DNA of 6,318 bases from Sphingomonas sp. (GTDB taxonomy: Bacteria > Pseudomonadota > Alphaproteobacteria > Sphingomonadales > Sphingomonadaceae), in NCBI GenBank assembly GCA_019747165.1, contig JAIERC010000332.1, positions 1 through 6,318 on the forward strand. The letters are read 5' to 3'. Shown here piece after piece: positions 1 to 6,243 of the stretch. The notes beneath the pieces are model-generated. The model had not been told where the DNA came from. It saw only the letters and a program-made list of their open reading frames with translations, and searched no databases. Every line of letters starts with the position of its first letter. Position 1 is the stretch's first letter. Made by a program: the position numbers and the translations under genes.

Positions 1-218
1 AACGTCGCGCCAGCCGCTTCCAGGGTCGTCTTGATCACCTCAAGCACATGCCGGGTCTGCGCGGTCGCATCGCCCGGGTGGAGCACAACGCCGCCCTCGC
101 CAAGGGCGAGTGTGCCGGATACATATACCGTATTCCCAGCCTTTGTCCCGGCTGAAAACGGCGCGATGGGGGTTGGGAATTGCGGCGGGTTGATGGCTTC
201 GAAGGGCACGGTGTTCAT
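1..218 (-). CDS. rutC: RutC, RidA/YjgF-family aminoacrylate-processing protein (3' part cut off by the window edge)
   Basis: This is the N-terminal 72 residues of a RidA/YjgF/UK114-family protein; the family is about 125-130 residues long, so a little over half is present. In the Rut pathway of uracil degradation RutC disposes of the aminoacrylate released by RutB. It was first proposed as an aminoacrylate peracid reductase and later described as a 3-aminoacrylate deaminase; it is a cytosolic trimer in this family. Visible hallmarks are APFSAGTKAG at 19-28, VYVSGTLALGEGG at 31-43 and AQTRHVLEVIK at 53-63, all close to E. coli RutC as I remember it. The catalytic arginine region of RidA proteins lies beyond the window. 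The ATG overlaps the rutB stop in an ATGA, so translation is probably coupled to rutB; AAGG abuts the ATG and is too close to be a good ribosome binding site. The RutC assignment over a generic RidA rests on the AQTRHVLE motif and on adjacency to rutB. Confidence 0.93.
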   Translation of the reverse strand, partial: MNTVPFEAINPPQFPTPIAPFSAGTKAGNTVYVSGTLALGEGGVVLHPGDATAQTRHVLEVIKTTLEAAGAT

Positions 219-940
219 CCTTGTTGATCGGGCATTTGCCCAAAGGTGCCGCAGAAATCGGCGACGGTCGACACCCAGCCGAAGAACTTTTCGACATTGT
301 AGACGGTTGCCTCTTGCATCGCCGATGGCCCGAGATGGTGCGTTGCATCCTCCAACATCACCCCGAAATATTCGAGGTGAAAGCCGTCGCGTAGCGTGCT
401 TTCGACGCACACATTGGTCGCGATGCCGACAAACACGATATGGCGGATGCCGCGCGACCGCAGCACGCTATCGAGTTGCGAATTGAAAAAGGCGGAATAG
501 CGCGTCTTGTGGAGCGATATGTCGCCCGGTCGCGGCTTGAGCGCATCGACGAGTTCATAATCCCACCCGCCGCGCGCCAGCAATTGGCCTGACAGTTCAG
601 GCCGGGCGCGCATCGTCTTCAGCGCATTCGACTTGTGCCAATTGGGCGATCCCGGCCCGCCGGCCTCGACATAATCGGGGTCCCAGCCATTTTGCAGATA
701 GATCACCTGCACCCCGGCGTTGCGGGCGGTATCCAGCACGGTGGCGATCTTGCCGATCGTTCCCGCCGCGCCCGCAATGTCGAACCCGGCGAGATCGACA
801 TAGCCGCCTTCGCTGACATAGGCGTTCTGCATGTCGATCACGACGACCGCCGTATCGCTGGCCAACATCCGCACCGCTTCGGGACGGGCGGGGAGGGTGA
901 CTTTGGGGCCGGTAGCGCCCGGATTGCTATCAACGATCAC
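215..940 (-). CDS. rutB: RutB, ureidoacrylate amidohydrolase (isochorismatase-like cysteine hydrolase)
   Basis: RutB hydrolyses ureidoacrylate (or its peracid), the ring-opened product of RutA acting on uracil, to aminoacrylate and carbamate, which decays to CO2 and ammonia. The protein is 241 residues and cytosolic; E. coli RutB is about 230. The isochorismatase-family Asp-Lys-Cys triad is complete: Asp36 in VVIDMQNAY, Lys145 in HKTRYSAFF and Cys178 in GIATNVCVESTLRDG. Other RutB signatures are GGYVDLAGFDI (45-55), QNGWDPDYVEAGGPGSPN (83-100) and KSNALKTMRARPEL (103-116). I chose the GTG at 940 because it precedes the conserved LPARPEA segment and lies 4 bases after the acylase stop. The open frame continues 44 codons further upstream to 1072, but that part only shadows the acylase C-terminus. 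The ribosome binding site is weak (GGGG about 10 bases upstream). The gene overlaps rutC by 4 bases. The functional call is firm; the exact start is less so. Confidence 0.95.
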   Translation of the reverse strand: MIVDSNPGATGPKVTLPARPEAVRMLASDTAVVVIDMQNAYVSEGGYVDLAGFDIAGAAGTIGKIATVLDTARNAGVQVIYLQNGWDPDYVEAGGPGSPNWHKSNALKTMRARPELSGQLLARGGWDYELVDALKPRPGDISLHKTRYSAFFNSQLDSVLRSRGIRHIVFVGIATNVCVESTLRDGFHLEYFGVMLEDATHHLGPSAMQEATVYNVEKFFGWVSTVADFCGTFGQMPDQQG

Positions 941-944
941 GGCG

Positions 945-3131
945 TCATTGCCCCGGATGATAGCTGCGCGCGATGTGCCCCGCCAACTCGTCCGGGTAGA
1001 AATAGACGGGGCGAAGATCGCCGCTGGCATAGCGTGCGGCCTGATCGCCGAAATGTTTTGAGGCGGGGTCACCGCTTTCGCCGCCTGCGGTCACGGCGCG
1101 CGCCTTCACGCGATTGCCGAATTCGACAACCGCGACGAAGCTGTTGCCGCTGGTGCCGTAATAGCGCTTCGTCCCTGGATAACGCCGCGCCCCGAATGAG
1201 GCGAGCGAGCCCCATTGTGCTGAGGCAAAAGGCACCGCAATGCTCGGTTTGGCATCGTCAAACTGCTGGGTAATTGCGCCGTCGTTGCGCTGGAACCGGT
1301 TGATTTCGCCCCAGGGCGTACGCCAGCTACCGAAATCAGCGGTCAGCCGATCAGATGCCTTGGCGAGAGCGGCCAGTTTGCGGGCCGGATCGACAGCCAG
1401 CATGTGCTGATAACGGCCAAGGCCCGCCGTTTCGAGATCGAGATCGTTGACCGTATCGCCCCACAGGGCCTCACCCCAGAACACGGCGAGGGATGTGGGC
1501 ACGGAGTCTGCGCTCCATTTGAAGTCCCAACCGCGAAGCGCCGCAATCTGGTCGGCGAGCTTTGCCTTGACTGGATCATCGGCCGCCAGCCCGTCCCACG
1601 CGGCGACAAGCGAGGGGATCAGCGGCGCGAAGGCGGTGAGGTACGGATCATAGGCGGCGTCGCGAAGGCCATCGAGCGTGAAATCCCTGCGGTCGCTCAA
1701 TACCCGCGTTGCGTGCAAGCCTCGCGGGTTTTCTCCGGCGCTATCCATGTAGCGAGGATAGCTGGCTTGTTTCGGGCTTTCACCGCCAGCAGCCGACCAG
1801 GGCGCGTTGTTGGTATTGGCGATCCAGCCATTAGCGGGTGTAACCAGTTGCGGGAGATCGGAAAGGGCGTGCAGCCCTTGCCAGTCGGTGGCTGGATCGC
1901 TGCCGTCCACGGGCTTGGTATAATCGAACCGGTCATTGCGTTTGGGCACGAATTGCGGGTGAAGATAGGCAATCTCGCCCTTGTCGTCAGCGAAGATCGT
2001 GTTGTTCGACGAATTCGCCTTGAGCGCCATCACCTTCATGTAAGAGGCAAAATCGGTTGCCTTGGTGCGCAGGAAACTTTGTTGGAGCGCAGGCACCGGC
2101 GTGTTCATCAACGCCATCGCCACCCATTTGTCCCCCTCCGCGCGGACAATGGGGCCATGGTGCGTGGCGTAGCTGGTGAAGCTGCGTTTTGCCATTGTGC
2201 CATCGGGCAAGCGATAGGTGAGGGTGATCTTCTTGGTCGCCAACGGGCGCAATGCCTTGCCATAGCGATAAAAATACTGGCCCTTGCGGTCGACGATCGT
2301 TTCCAGGAACTCATCGACGGAATCGACGCCGCTCGATGTGTGCATCCAGCCGAGATGCTGACTAAAGCCCTGATAGATGAAAAACTGCCCCCAAGTCGCC
2401 GCACCATAGGCGTTTAGGCCTTGATCGCTGGTGACTTGTAACTCGCTGCGGAAGAAGAAGCTGGTGTGCGGGTTGATTAGCAGCAGTGCGTGCCCGTCCT
2501 TGGTATTGGCTGGGGCGATCGCAAAGCCGTTTGAGCCTGAGGGTTCTTTAAAGGCGCGTGGATTAGTGGAATCGGTGAGCGCCAGCCGCTTAGGCCCATA
2601 AAACCCCTCAAGCGGTTTCAGCGCGACGCGTTCAATATCGCCACCGATGCTGCCTTCCGAAAAACTGAGCGCCATCCAGGGTTCGAAGCGTCGGATGACC
2701 CGCGGGTGCACATTGGGGTGGGTGTCGAGATAATGGTTGAGACCGTCAGCCCAGGCGATCATCAGCGCCTTCAGCCAGGCGGGCGAGCCGGCATATTGGC
2801 GGCGCAGGTCAATCGGATCGATATAGAGACGCTGGCGCAGATCCTGCCAAAGTGCCTTTTCCCCTTCGGCTTCGGCCAGCCGCCCGAGTGAGACCAGATA
2901 ATTGGTCTCGATCCGGTTAAAGTCATCCTCTGCCTGGGCGTATATCATGCCGAACACGGCATCCGCATCGGTTTTGCCGTGAACATGGGCGATCCCCCAA
3001 TCGTCGCGCGTGATGCGGATGTTGTGGGCCTGGGCACGGCGCTGGGTCGCGTCGCCGACGGGGGCGGCGGTTAAGGGGCTGCTCAGACAGGTCGATAGCA
3101 ACGCCCCGGCGGCAAGGAGTTTCTTGATCAT
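945..3131 (-). CDS. Exported penicillin-acylase-family Ntn hydrolase (N-acyl amide hydrolase)
   Basis: This 728-residue protein has the architecture of penicillin/acyl-homoserine-lactone/aculeacin-type acylases, periplasmic enzymes that cut themselves into alpha and beta chains and hydrolyse an amide to a carboxylic acid and an amine. Residues 1-23 are a signal peptide (MIKKLL, hydrophobic core, LTAA before Pro24). The alpha chain carries DDWGIAHV (43-50) and GMIYAQAEDDF (61-71). The predicted autocleavage site is Gly199-Ser200 in PSGSNGFAIAP, making Ser200 the N-terminal nucleophile. Supporting beta-chain motifs are NPHTSFFF (220-227), LGWMHTS (260-266), HHGPIV (324-329) and GWIANTNNAPW (435-445), whose Asn441 probably matches the oxyanion-hole Asn of penicillin G acylase. 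GGESGDPASKHFGDQ near the C-terminus is also typical. The ATG at 3131 is chosen over the TTG at 3176 because the signal peptide starts there; no clear ribosome binding site precedes it. The stop is 4 bases from rutB. Substrate cannot be read from sequence; a cysteine at 15 follows LST, an imperfect lipobox, so lipidation is unlikely. Confidence 0.9.
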   Translation of the reverse strand: MIKKLLAAGALLSTCLSSPLTAAPVGDATQRRAQAHNIRITRDDWGIAHVHGKTDADAVFGMIYAQAEDDFNRIETNYLVSLGRLAEAEGEKALWQDLRQRLYIDPIDLRRQYAGSPAWLKALMIAWADGLNHYLDTHPNVHPRVIRRFEPWMALSFSEGSIGGDIERVALKPLEGFYGPKRLALTDSTNPRAFKEPSGSNGFAIAPANTKDGHALLLINPHTSFFFRSELQVTSDQGLNAYGAATWGQFFIYQGFSQHLGWMHTSSGVDSVDEFLETIVDRKGQYFYRYGKALRPLATKKITLTYRLPDGTMAKRSFTSYATHHGPIVRAEGDKWVAMALMNTPVPALQQSFLRTKATDFASYMKVMALKANSSNNTIFADDKGEIAYLHPQFVPKRNDRFDYTKPVDGSDPATDWQGLHALSDLPQLVTPANGWIANTNNAPWSAAGGESPKQASYPRYMDSAGENPRGLHATRVLSDRRDFTLDGLRDAAYDPYLTAFAPLIPSLVAAWDGLAADDPVKAKLADQIAALRGWDFKWSADSVPTSLAVFWGEALWGDTVNDLDLETAGLGRYQHMLAVDPARKLAALAKASDRLTADFGSWRTPWGEINRFQRNDGAITQQFDDAKPSIAVPFASAQWGSLASFGARRYPGTKRYYGTSGNSFVAVVEFGNRVKARAVTAGGESGDPASKHFGDQAARYASGDLRPVYFYPDELAGHIARSYHPGQ

Positions 3132-3160
3132 GTGGTCAGCGTATCGGGACAGCTGTCCAT
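3128..3160 (-). other. Mini-ORF (10 codons) ending in an ATGA overlap with the acylase start
   Basis: In the 45-base gap between the racemase stop and the acylase ATG, an ATG at 3160 opens a 10-codon frame (MDSCPDTLTT) whose TGA (3130-3128) overlaps the acylase ATG (3131-3129) as ATGA. Such overlaps often permit re-initiation and would suit a gene with no obvious ribosome binding site of its own. The mini-ORF also has no visible ribosome binding site, and a frame this short can easily occur by chance, so a function is only a possibility. Confidence 0.2.
3147..3158. repeat. 12-base perfect palindrome in the racemase-acylase gap
   Basis: GGACAGCTGTCC reads identically on both strands and lies in the 45-base gap, its near edge 15 bases before the acylase ATG. 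It could be a short operator-like dyad, or in RNA a 4-bp stem with an AGCT loop next to the translation start. A 12-base palindrome is expected about once or twice by chance in a window this long, so only its position makes it notable. Confidence 0.3.
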
Positions 3161-3176
3161 GGGCAAGCGCGGCCAA

Positions 3177-4262
3177 TCAGCGATGGATCAGGTCGTCAAG
3201 CACCGCGTTTTCGCTGCCAGCCTTTGGCGCAGCGCGCGGCACTGACGCAGGCGTTGCCGAAAAGCGCGGCGCAGGCGCGGGCTGGATAGCGCCGCCGACT
3301 TCGATAAAGGTTTCGCGCGCGATATTGTGCGGATGTGCTGGGGCCTCGGCCATTGACAGGATCGGGGCAAAGCAGACGTCCGTCATTTCCATCAGCGCGC
3401 ACCATTCGTCGCGGGCTTTGGTGGCGAAAATGCCGGCGAGGCGCTGCTTGCGCGCGGGCCATGCGGCGCGATCAAACTGCGCGGCGAAATCGGGATCATC
3501 GGCCAAACCAAGCTTGTCCCGCAGCAGTGCATAGAATTGCGGCTCGATCGAGCCGATCGAGACCCATTTGCCGTCGGCGCACGCATAGCTGTCGTAAAAG
3601 GGCGCGCCGCCATCGAGGAGATTGGTGCCTGGCACGTCGCTGGTCGTGCCCTGGACAAGCATTGCAAAGCTCATGCCCGCCAGCAGGGCGGAGCCATCGG
3701 TCATTGCTGCATCGATCACCTGGCCCGGCGCGCCGTTCTTTACCGCCAGCAACCCGGCGACCATCCCGAACGCCAGAAACATCGCCCCGCCGCCGAAATC
3801 GCCGACATAGTTCAAAGGCGGTACCGGCTTACCGCCCGCCACGCCGATGGTGTGGAGTACGCCTGACAGGGCGATATAATTGATGTCGTGCCCTGCCGCC
3901 TGCGCATAGGGGCCGGTCTGCCCCCAGCCCGTCATCCGCCCGTAAACAAGGTTGGGATTGATGGCGTGCAGCACATCAGGGCCAAGGCCAAGGCGCTCCA
4001 TCACGCCGGGGCGGAACCCCTCGATCAGCCCGTCCGCTGTCGCACATAATGCCTTGGCGGCGGAAAGCCCCTCAGGCGTCTTGATATCGAGCAGCACGGA
4101 TTTGCGGTTGCGTGACAGCGCATCGCGCGGATCAAGTCCAGCGCCGGGGCGGTCGATGCGGATCACCTCCGCGCCGTGATCGCCCAGCATCATGCCGCAA
4201 AACGGGCCGGGGCCGATGCCGGCGAATTCGATGATGCGAATGCCTGATAGCGCGCCCGGCAT
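3177..4262 (-). CDS. Alpha-methylacyl-CoA racemase (CaiB/BaiF, family III CoA-transferase fold)
   Basis: The 361-residue cytosolic protein interconverts (2R)- and (2S)-2-methylacyl-CoA thioesters, a step needed before beta-oxidation of methyl-branched fatty acids and isoprenoid or sterol side chains. It follows Mycobacterium tuberculosis Mcr closely as I recall that sequence: ELAGIGPGP-like start (IEFAGIGPGP, 11-20), AEVIRIDRPG (31-40), RNRKS (51-55), LIEGFRPGVMERLGLGP (79-95), MTGWGQTGP (110-118) and LDGGAPFYD (216-224). The racemase residues known in Mcr (His126, Asp156, Glu241) appear one position earlier: His125 in AGHDINY, Asp155 in VGDFGGG and Glu240 in SIEPQFY; Arg38 also matches. This complete set argues for a racemase rather than a CoA transferase. 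The ATG at 4262 is preferred to the in-frame TTG at 4280 because it begins the family N-terminus (MPGALSG) and has a good ribosome binding site. It lies 77 bases after the DUF885 gene and 45 bases before the acylase. Confidence 0.93.
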   Translation of the reverse strand: MPGALSGIRIIEFAGIGPGPFCGMMLGDHGAEVIRIDRPGAGLDPRDALSRNRKSVLLDIKTPEGLSAAKALCATADGLIEGFRPGVMERLGLGPDVLHAINPNLVYGRMTGWGQTGPYAQAAGHDINYIALSGVLHTIGVAGGKPVPPLNYVGDFGGGAMFLAFGMVAGLLAVKNGAPGQVIDAAMTDGSALLAGMSFAMLVQGTTSDVPGTNLLDGGAPFYDSYACADGKWVSIGSIEPQFYALLRDKLGLADDPDFAAQFDRAAWPARKQRLAGIFATKARDEWCALMEMTDVCFAPILSMAEAPAHPHNIARETFIEVGGAIQPAPAPRFSATPASVPRAAPKAGSENAVLDDLIHR

Positions 4263-4268
4263 GATCGG

Positions 4269-4278
4269 CTCTCCCCCC
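4269..4278 (-). promoter_or_regulatory. Strong ribosome binding site of the racemase gene
   Basis: The transcript reads GGGGGGAGAG here, with the GGAG core 8 bases before the ATG at 4262. It is the best ribosome binding site in the window and decides the start, since the alternative TTG at 4280 lies upstream of it. Confidence 0.75.
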
Positions 4279-4298
4279 AATGATTATCGCGCGGGAAT

Positions 4299-4315
4299 GG
4301 CCGCGATCCACGGCC
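4299..4315 (-). other. Small hairpin in the DUF885-racemase gap
   Basis: The 77-base gap contains a GGCCG/CGGCC inverted repeat (5-bp stem, 7-base loop). No T-tract follows on the transcribed strand, so it does not look like an intrinsic terminator and the two genes may well be cotranscribed. The rest of the gap shows only the racemase ribosome binding site. Confidence 0.25.
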
Positions 4316-4339
4316 GGATCAATGCCGTACAGCGGCGGA

Positions 4340-6100
4340 TCATCCGCGCTTCTGTTCTGCCGCGATCCAGCCGTCGATCTGTAGCTCAAGGACGTCGAGC
4401 GGCAACGCGCCCTGACCAAGCACCGCATCGTGGAAGCGGCGAACGTCGAACTTCGGCCCGAGTGCGGTCTCAGCCTTTTTCCGCAACGCCAGGATTTTGA
4501 GTTCGCCGAGCTTATAGCCCAGCGCTTGCCCGGGATTGCTGATGTAGCGGTTTACCTCGGCATCGATATTGGCATCGGTCAGCGCGGTATTGTCCTTCAT
4601 AAACGCGACCGCGCGATCCTTGGTCCAGCCCTGCGCATGAATCCCGGTGTCGACCACCAATCGGCACGCACGCCACATTTCATAGGATAGACGCCCCATA
4701 TCCTTTTCGGGCGTGTCGTAGATGCCCATTTCGATGCCGAGATGCTCTGAATACAGCCCCCAGCCTTCGACAAAGGCGTTGAAGAACGCCTGATATTTGC
4801 GGAAATTGGGCAGGTCCATTTCCTGCTGCAGCGCGATCTGGTTGTGATGGCCGGGAACCGCCTCATGGCTGGTCAGCGCGGCGAGCTCATAGAGCGGCCG
4901 CTGATCGAGTTTAGAGGTGTTGACATAAAAGGTGCCGGCAATGCCAGCAGGGGGCGATCCGGGGTTATAATAAGCAGTGGTGGTGCCTCCCGCTGTCTCT
5001 GCGGGAATAGCGCGCACGCCATAAGGAAGCCGGGGCAGTTTGACGAACAGGCCTGGCATCTTGCCGTCGTTGATCTTGGCTTGCAGCGCGGCAGCCGCCA
5101 TCAGCTCGTTGGCCGACTTTGCATAATATTTGGGATCGGTGCGGAGCGTCTGGATGAATGCGGCGCGGCTGGGTTGACCGGCCTTGGTCGCCACCGACTC
5201 CATTTCCGCGCGGATGCGGGTGACCTCATCCAGGCCGATCTGGTGGATTTGCGCGGGGGTCAGATCGGTCGTGGTCTGTTGCCGGACCAGAAAAGCGTAA
5301 TAGCGCTGGCCATCGGGCAGGCTGGTCGCGGCGACATCCTTGCGGCATTTCGGTAGATAGGTGCTGCTGAAATAGGCCTCGATCTTGCGATATTCGGGGT
5401 TGAGCGTGCCGGTGATCAGCGCCTTGGCCCGCGCCTGCATCGCCGACCAGTCGGCATCGCTGATCGCTACGGGCTTCGGCCCCTTGAACGGAGCATAGAA
5501 GCGCGAATCTTCGGGCCGGTCGGTGATCACGCCCGTAATCGTCTGCATGAAGCCCGACAGGGTGACGCAGGGTTGCACAAAGCCGCCGGCCACTGCGGCG
5601 CGGGTGATGTCGAGTGCCTGCGCATTCACGTTGGGAAACAGCGCGAGGCGGGTCAGGTAGCTTTCAACATCAGCCTTGCTGCGGACCGGCACGGCATCGG
5701 CCAGCCCGGCGAAGAACTGGAACCAGCTGCCCAGCGTCGAGACATTCATCGTGCGTTCGCCAAAGCCGTTCGCTTCGATCTGTTCGGACAGCATCCGGCG
5801 CAGGATCGCCTGGTTGGTTCGATCGTCCGCGGTCAATGACGCCGCCGGAATGGCATCGAGCCGCTTGATGAAGGCAGCGGCCTGGCTCGCCTGGCGATCG
5901 GCTTCGGCCAGCGAGAAATCACCGATCTGATCGTCATAATCACGCACGCCGAGCGATGTCGCGAAGATCGGATTCGATTTCAGATACCAGGCCCAATGAT
6001 CGCTGATCACGCTTTTCAGGTCGTCGACTGGCGCTGCGCGGACGGGCACGGAAGGCATGGTCGCGACCGTAATCAGGGCGGCTAGGATCAGTCGGCGCAT
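4340..6100 (-). CDS. Exported DUF885-family zinc metallopeptidase-like protein
   Basis: This 586-residue protein belongs to the DUF885 family (related by its metal motif to zinc carboxypeptidases). Residues 1-23 form a signal peptide (MRRLILAALI, then VRAA before Pro24), so it should act in the periplasm or envelope. The family hallmark HEAVPGHHNQ is at 412-421: His412, Glu413 and His418 are the likely zinc-binding and catalytic residues in a stretched HExxxxH arrangement. FVEGWGLYSEHLG at 443-455 supplies the probable acidic third ligand (Glu445 or Glu452). The C-terminal segment PGQALGYKLGELKILALR (523-540) is also typical. The length fits members with about 580-600 residues. The ATG at 6100 begins the signal peptide; GAGAA lies 5 bases upstream as a modest ribosome binding site. 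It is the first protein gene after the tRNA and probably heads the transcript into the racemase gene. The likely activity is peptide hydrolysis, but few family members are characterised and the substrate is unknown. Confidence 0.9.
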   Translation of the reverse strand: MRRLILAALITVATMPSVPVRAAPVDDLKSVISDHWAWYLKSNPIFATSLGVRDYDDQIGDFSLAEADRQASQAAAFIKRLDAIPAASLTADDRTNQAILRRMLSEQIEANGFGERTMNVSTLGSWFQFFAGLADAVPVRSKADVESYLTRLALFPNVNAQALDITRAAVAGGFVQPCVTLSGFMQTITGVITDRPEDSRFYAPFKGPKPVAISDADWSAMQARAKALITGTLNPEYRKIEAYFSSTYLPKCRKDVAATSLPDGQRYYAFLVRQQTTTDLTPAQIHQIGLDEVTRIRAEMESVATKAGQPSRAAFIQTLRTDPKYYAKSANELMAAAALQAKINDGKMPGLFVKLPRLPYGVRAIPAETAGGTTTAYYNPGSPPAGIAGTFYVNTSKLDQRPLYELAALTSHEAVPGHHNQIALQQEMDLPNFRKYQAFFNAFVEGWGLYSEHLGIEMGIYDTPEKDMGRLSYEMWRACRLVVDTGIHAQGWTKDRAVAFMKDNTALTDANIDAEVNRYISNPGQALGYKLGELKILALRKKAETALGPKFDVRRFHDAVLGQGALPLDVLELQIDGWIAAEQKRG

Positions 6101-6131
6101 GGTGATTCTCGCAAAGGCTGTTCACGGGCGA

Positions 6132-6155
6132 CGCTGGCGATGGTCATCCCCAGCG
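6132..6155. repeat. 24-base imperfect inverted repeat upstream of the DUF885 gene
   Basis: Arms CGCTGG and CCAGCG form 6 base pairs, then one G-G mismatch (C-C on the plus strand), then 3 more pairs around a 4-base loop, so 9 of 10 positions pair. Its near edge is 31 bases before the DUF885 ATG. It could be an operator, a 5'-UTR hairpin, or a degenerate copy of a dispersed palindromic repeat: GTCATCCCCAGCGAAG within and beside it resembles REP-like units common in sphingomonad intergenic regions. Which of these applies cannot be settled here. Confidence 0.4.
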
Positions 6156-6163
6156 AAGTGCAA

Positions 6164-6192
6164 TTTCTAGGGCGATGAAGGGAAAGGGACCA
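6164..6192 (-). promoter_or_regulatory. Weak candidate promoter for the DUF885 gene
   Basis: The best -35/-10 pair I could find in the 143-base spacer is TGGTCC (6192-6187), 17 bases, TAGAAA (6169-6164). It matches the housekeeping consensus at only 3/6 and 4/6 positions. If used, transcription would start near 6157, placing the 24-base inverted repeat at the very 5' end of the message. Read-through from the tRNA gene is an alternative. Confidence 0.18.
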
Positions 6193-6220
6193 GCGGTTTT
6201 TGGTACAGCGGCAATCGGCA

Positions 6221-6237
6221 TGTCGGCGCGATCGACA
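6221..6237 (-). terminator. Possible short hairpin just downstream of the tRNA gene
   Basis: TGTCG and CGACA form a 5-bp stem with a 7-base loop, starting 6 bases after the tRNA CCA end. There is no T-tract after it, so it is at best a weak terminator or a processing structure of the tRNA trailer. Confidence 0.2.
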
Positions 6238-6243
6238 ACCATT

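Noticed and set aside
635..1273. Plus-strand open frame of 212 codons across the rutB-acylase junction
   Set aside because: It is antisense to two well-supported genes and has an arginine- and proline-rich shadow composition.
1404..2417. Long plus-strand open frame (337 codons) opposite the acylase gene
   Set aside because: It lies wholly antisense to a gene with clear family motifs, shows no recognisable domain, and such frames are common in GC-rich DNA.
945..3131. Lipoprotein signal at Cys15 of the acylase
   Set aside because: LSTC has Thr at the -1 position where Gly, Ala or Ser is expected, and a plausible signal peptidase I site (LTAA) follows.
3132..3176. TTG at 3176 as the acylase start, adding 15 residues
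   Set aside because: The signal peptide begins at the internal ATG (3131), and the extension would place a polar segment before it.
3335..3883. Plus-strand open frame of 182 codons opposite the racemase
   Set aside because: Extremely Arg/Ser/Pro-rich low-complexity translation, typical of an out-of-frame reading of GC-rich coding DNA.
3177..4262. Racemase gene as a formyl-CoA or carnitine CoA transferase
   Set aside because: The His125, Asp155 and Glu240 set and the overall motif order match alpha-methylacyl-CoA racemases rather than the transferases.
4844..5356. Plus-strand open frame of 170 codons opposite the DUF885 gene
   Set aside because: Antisense shadow of a gene with an intact zinc motif; no ribosome binding site or family resemblance seen.
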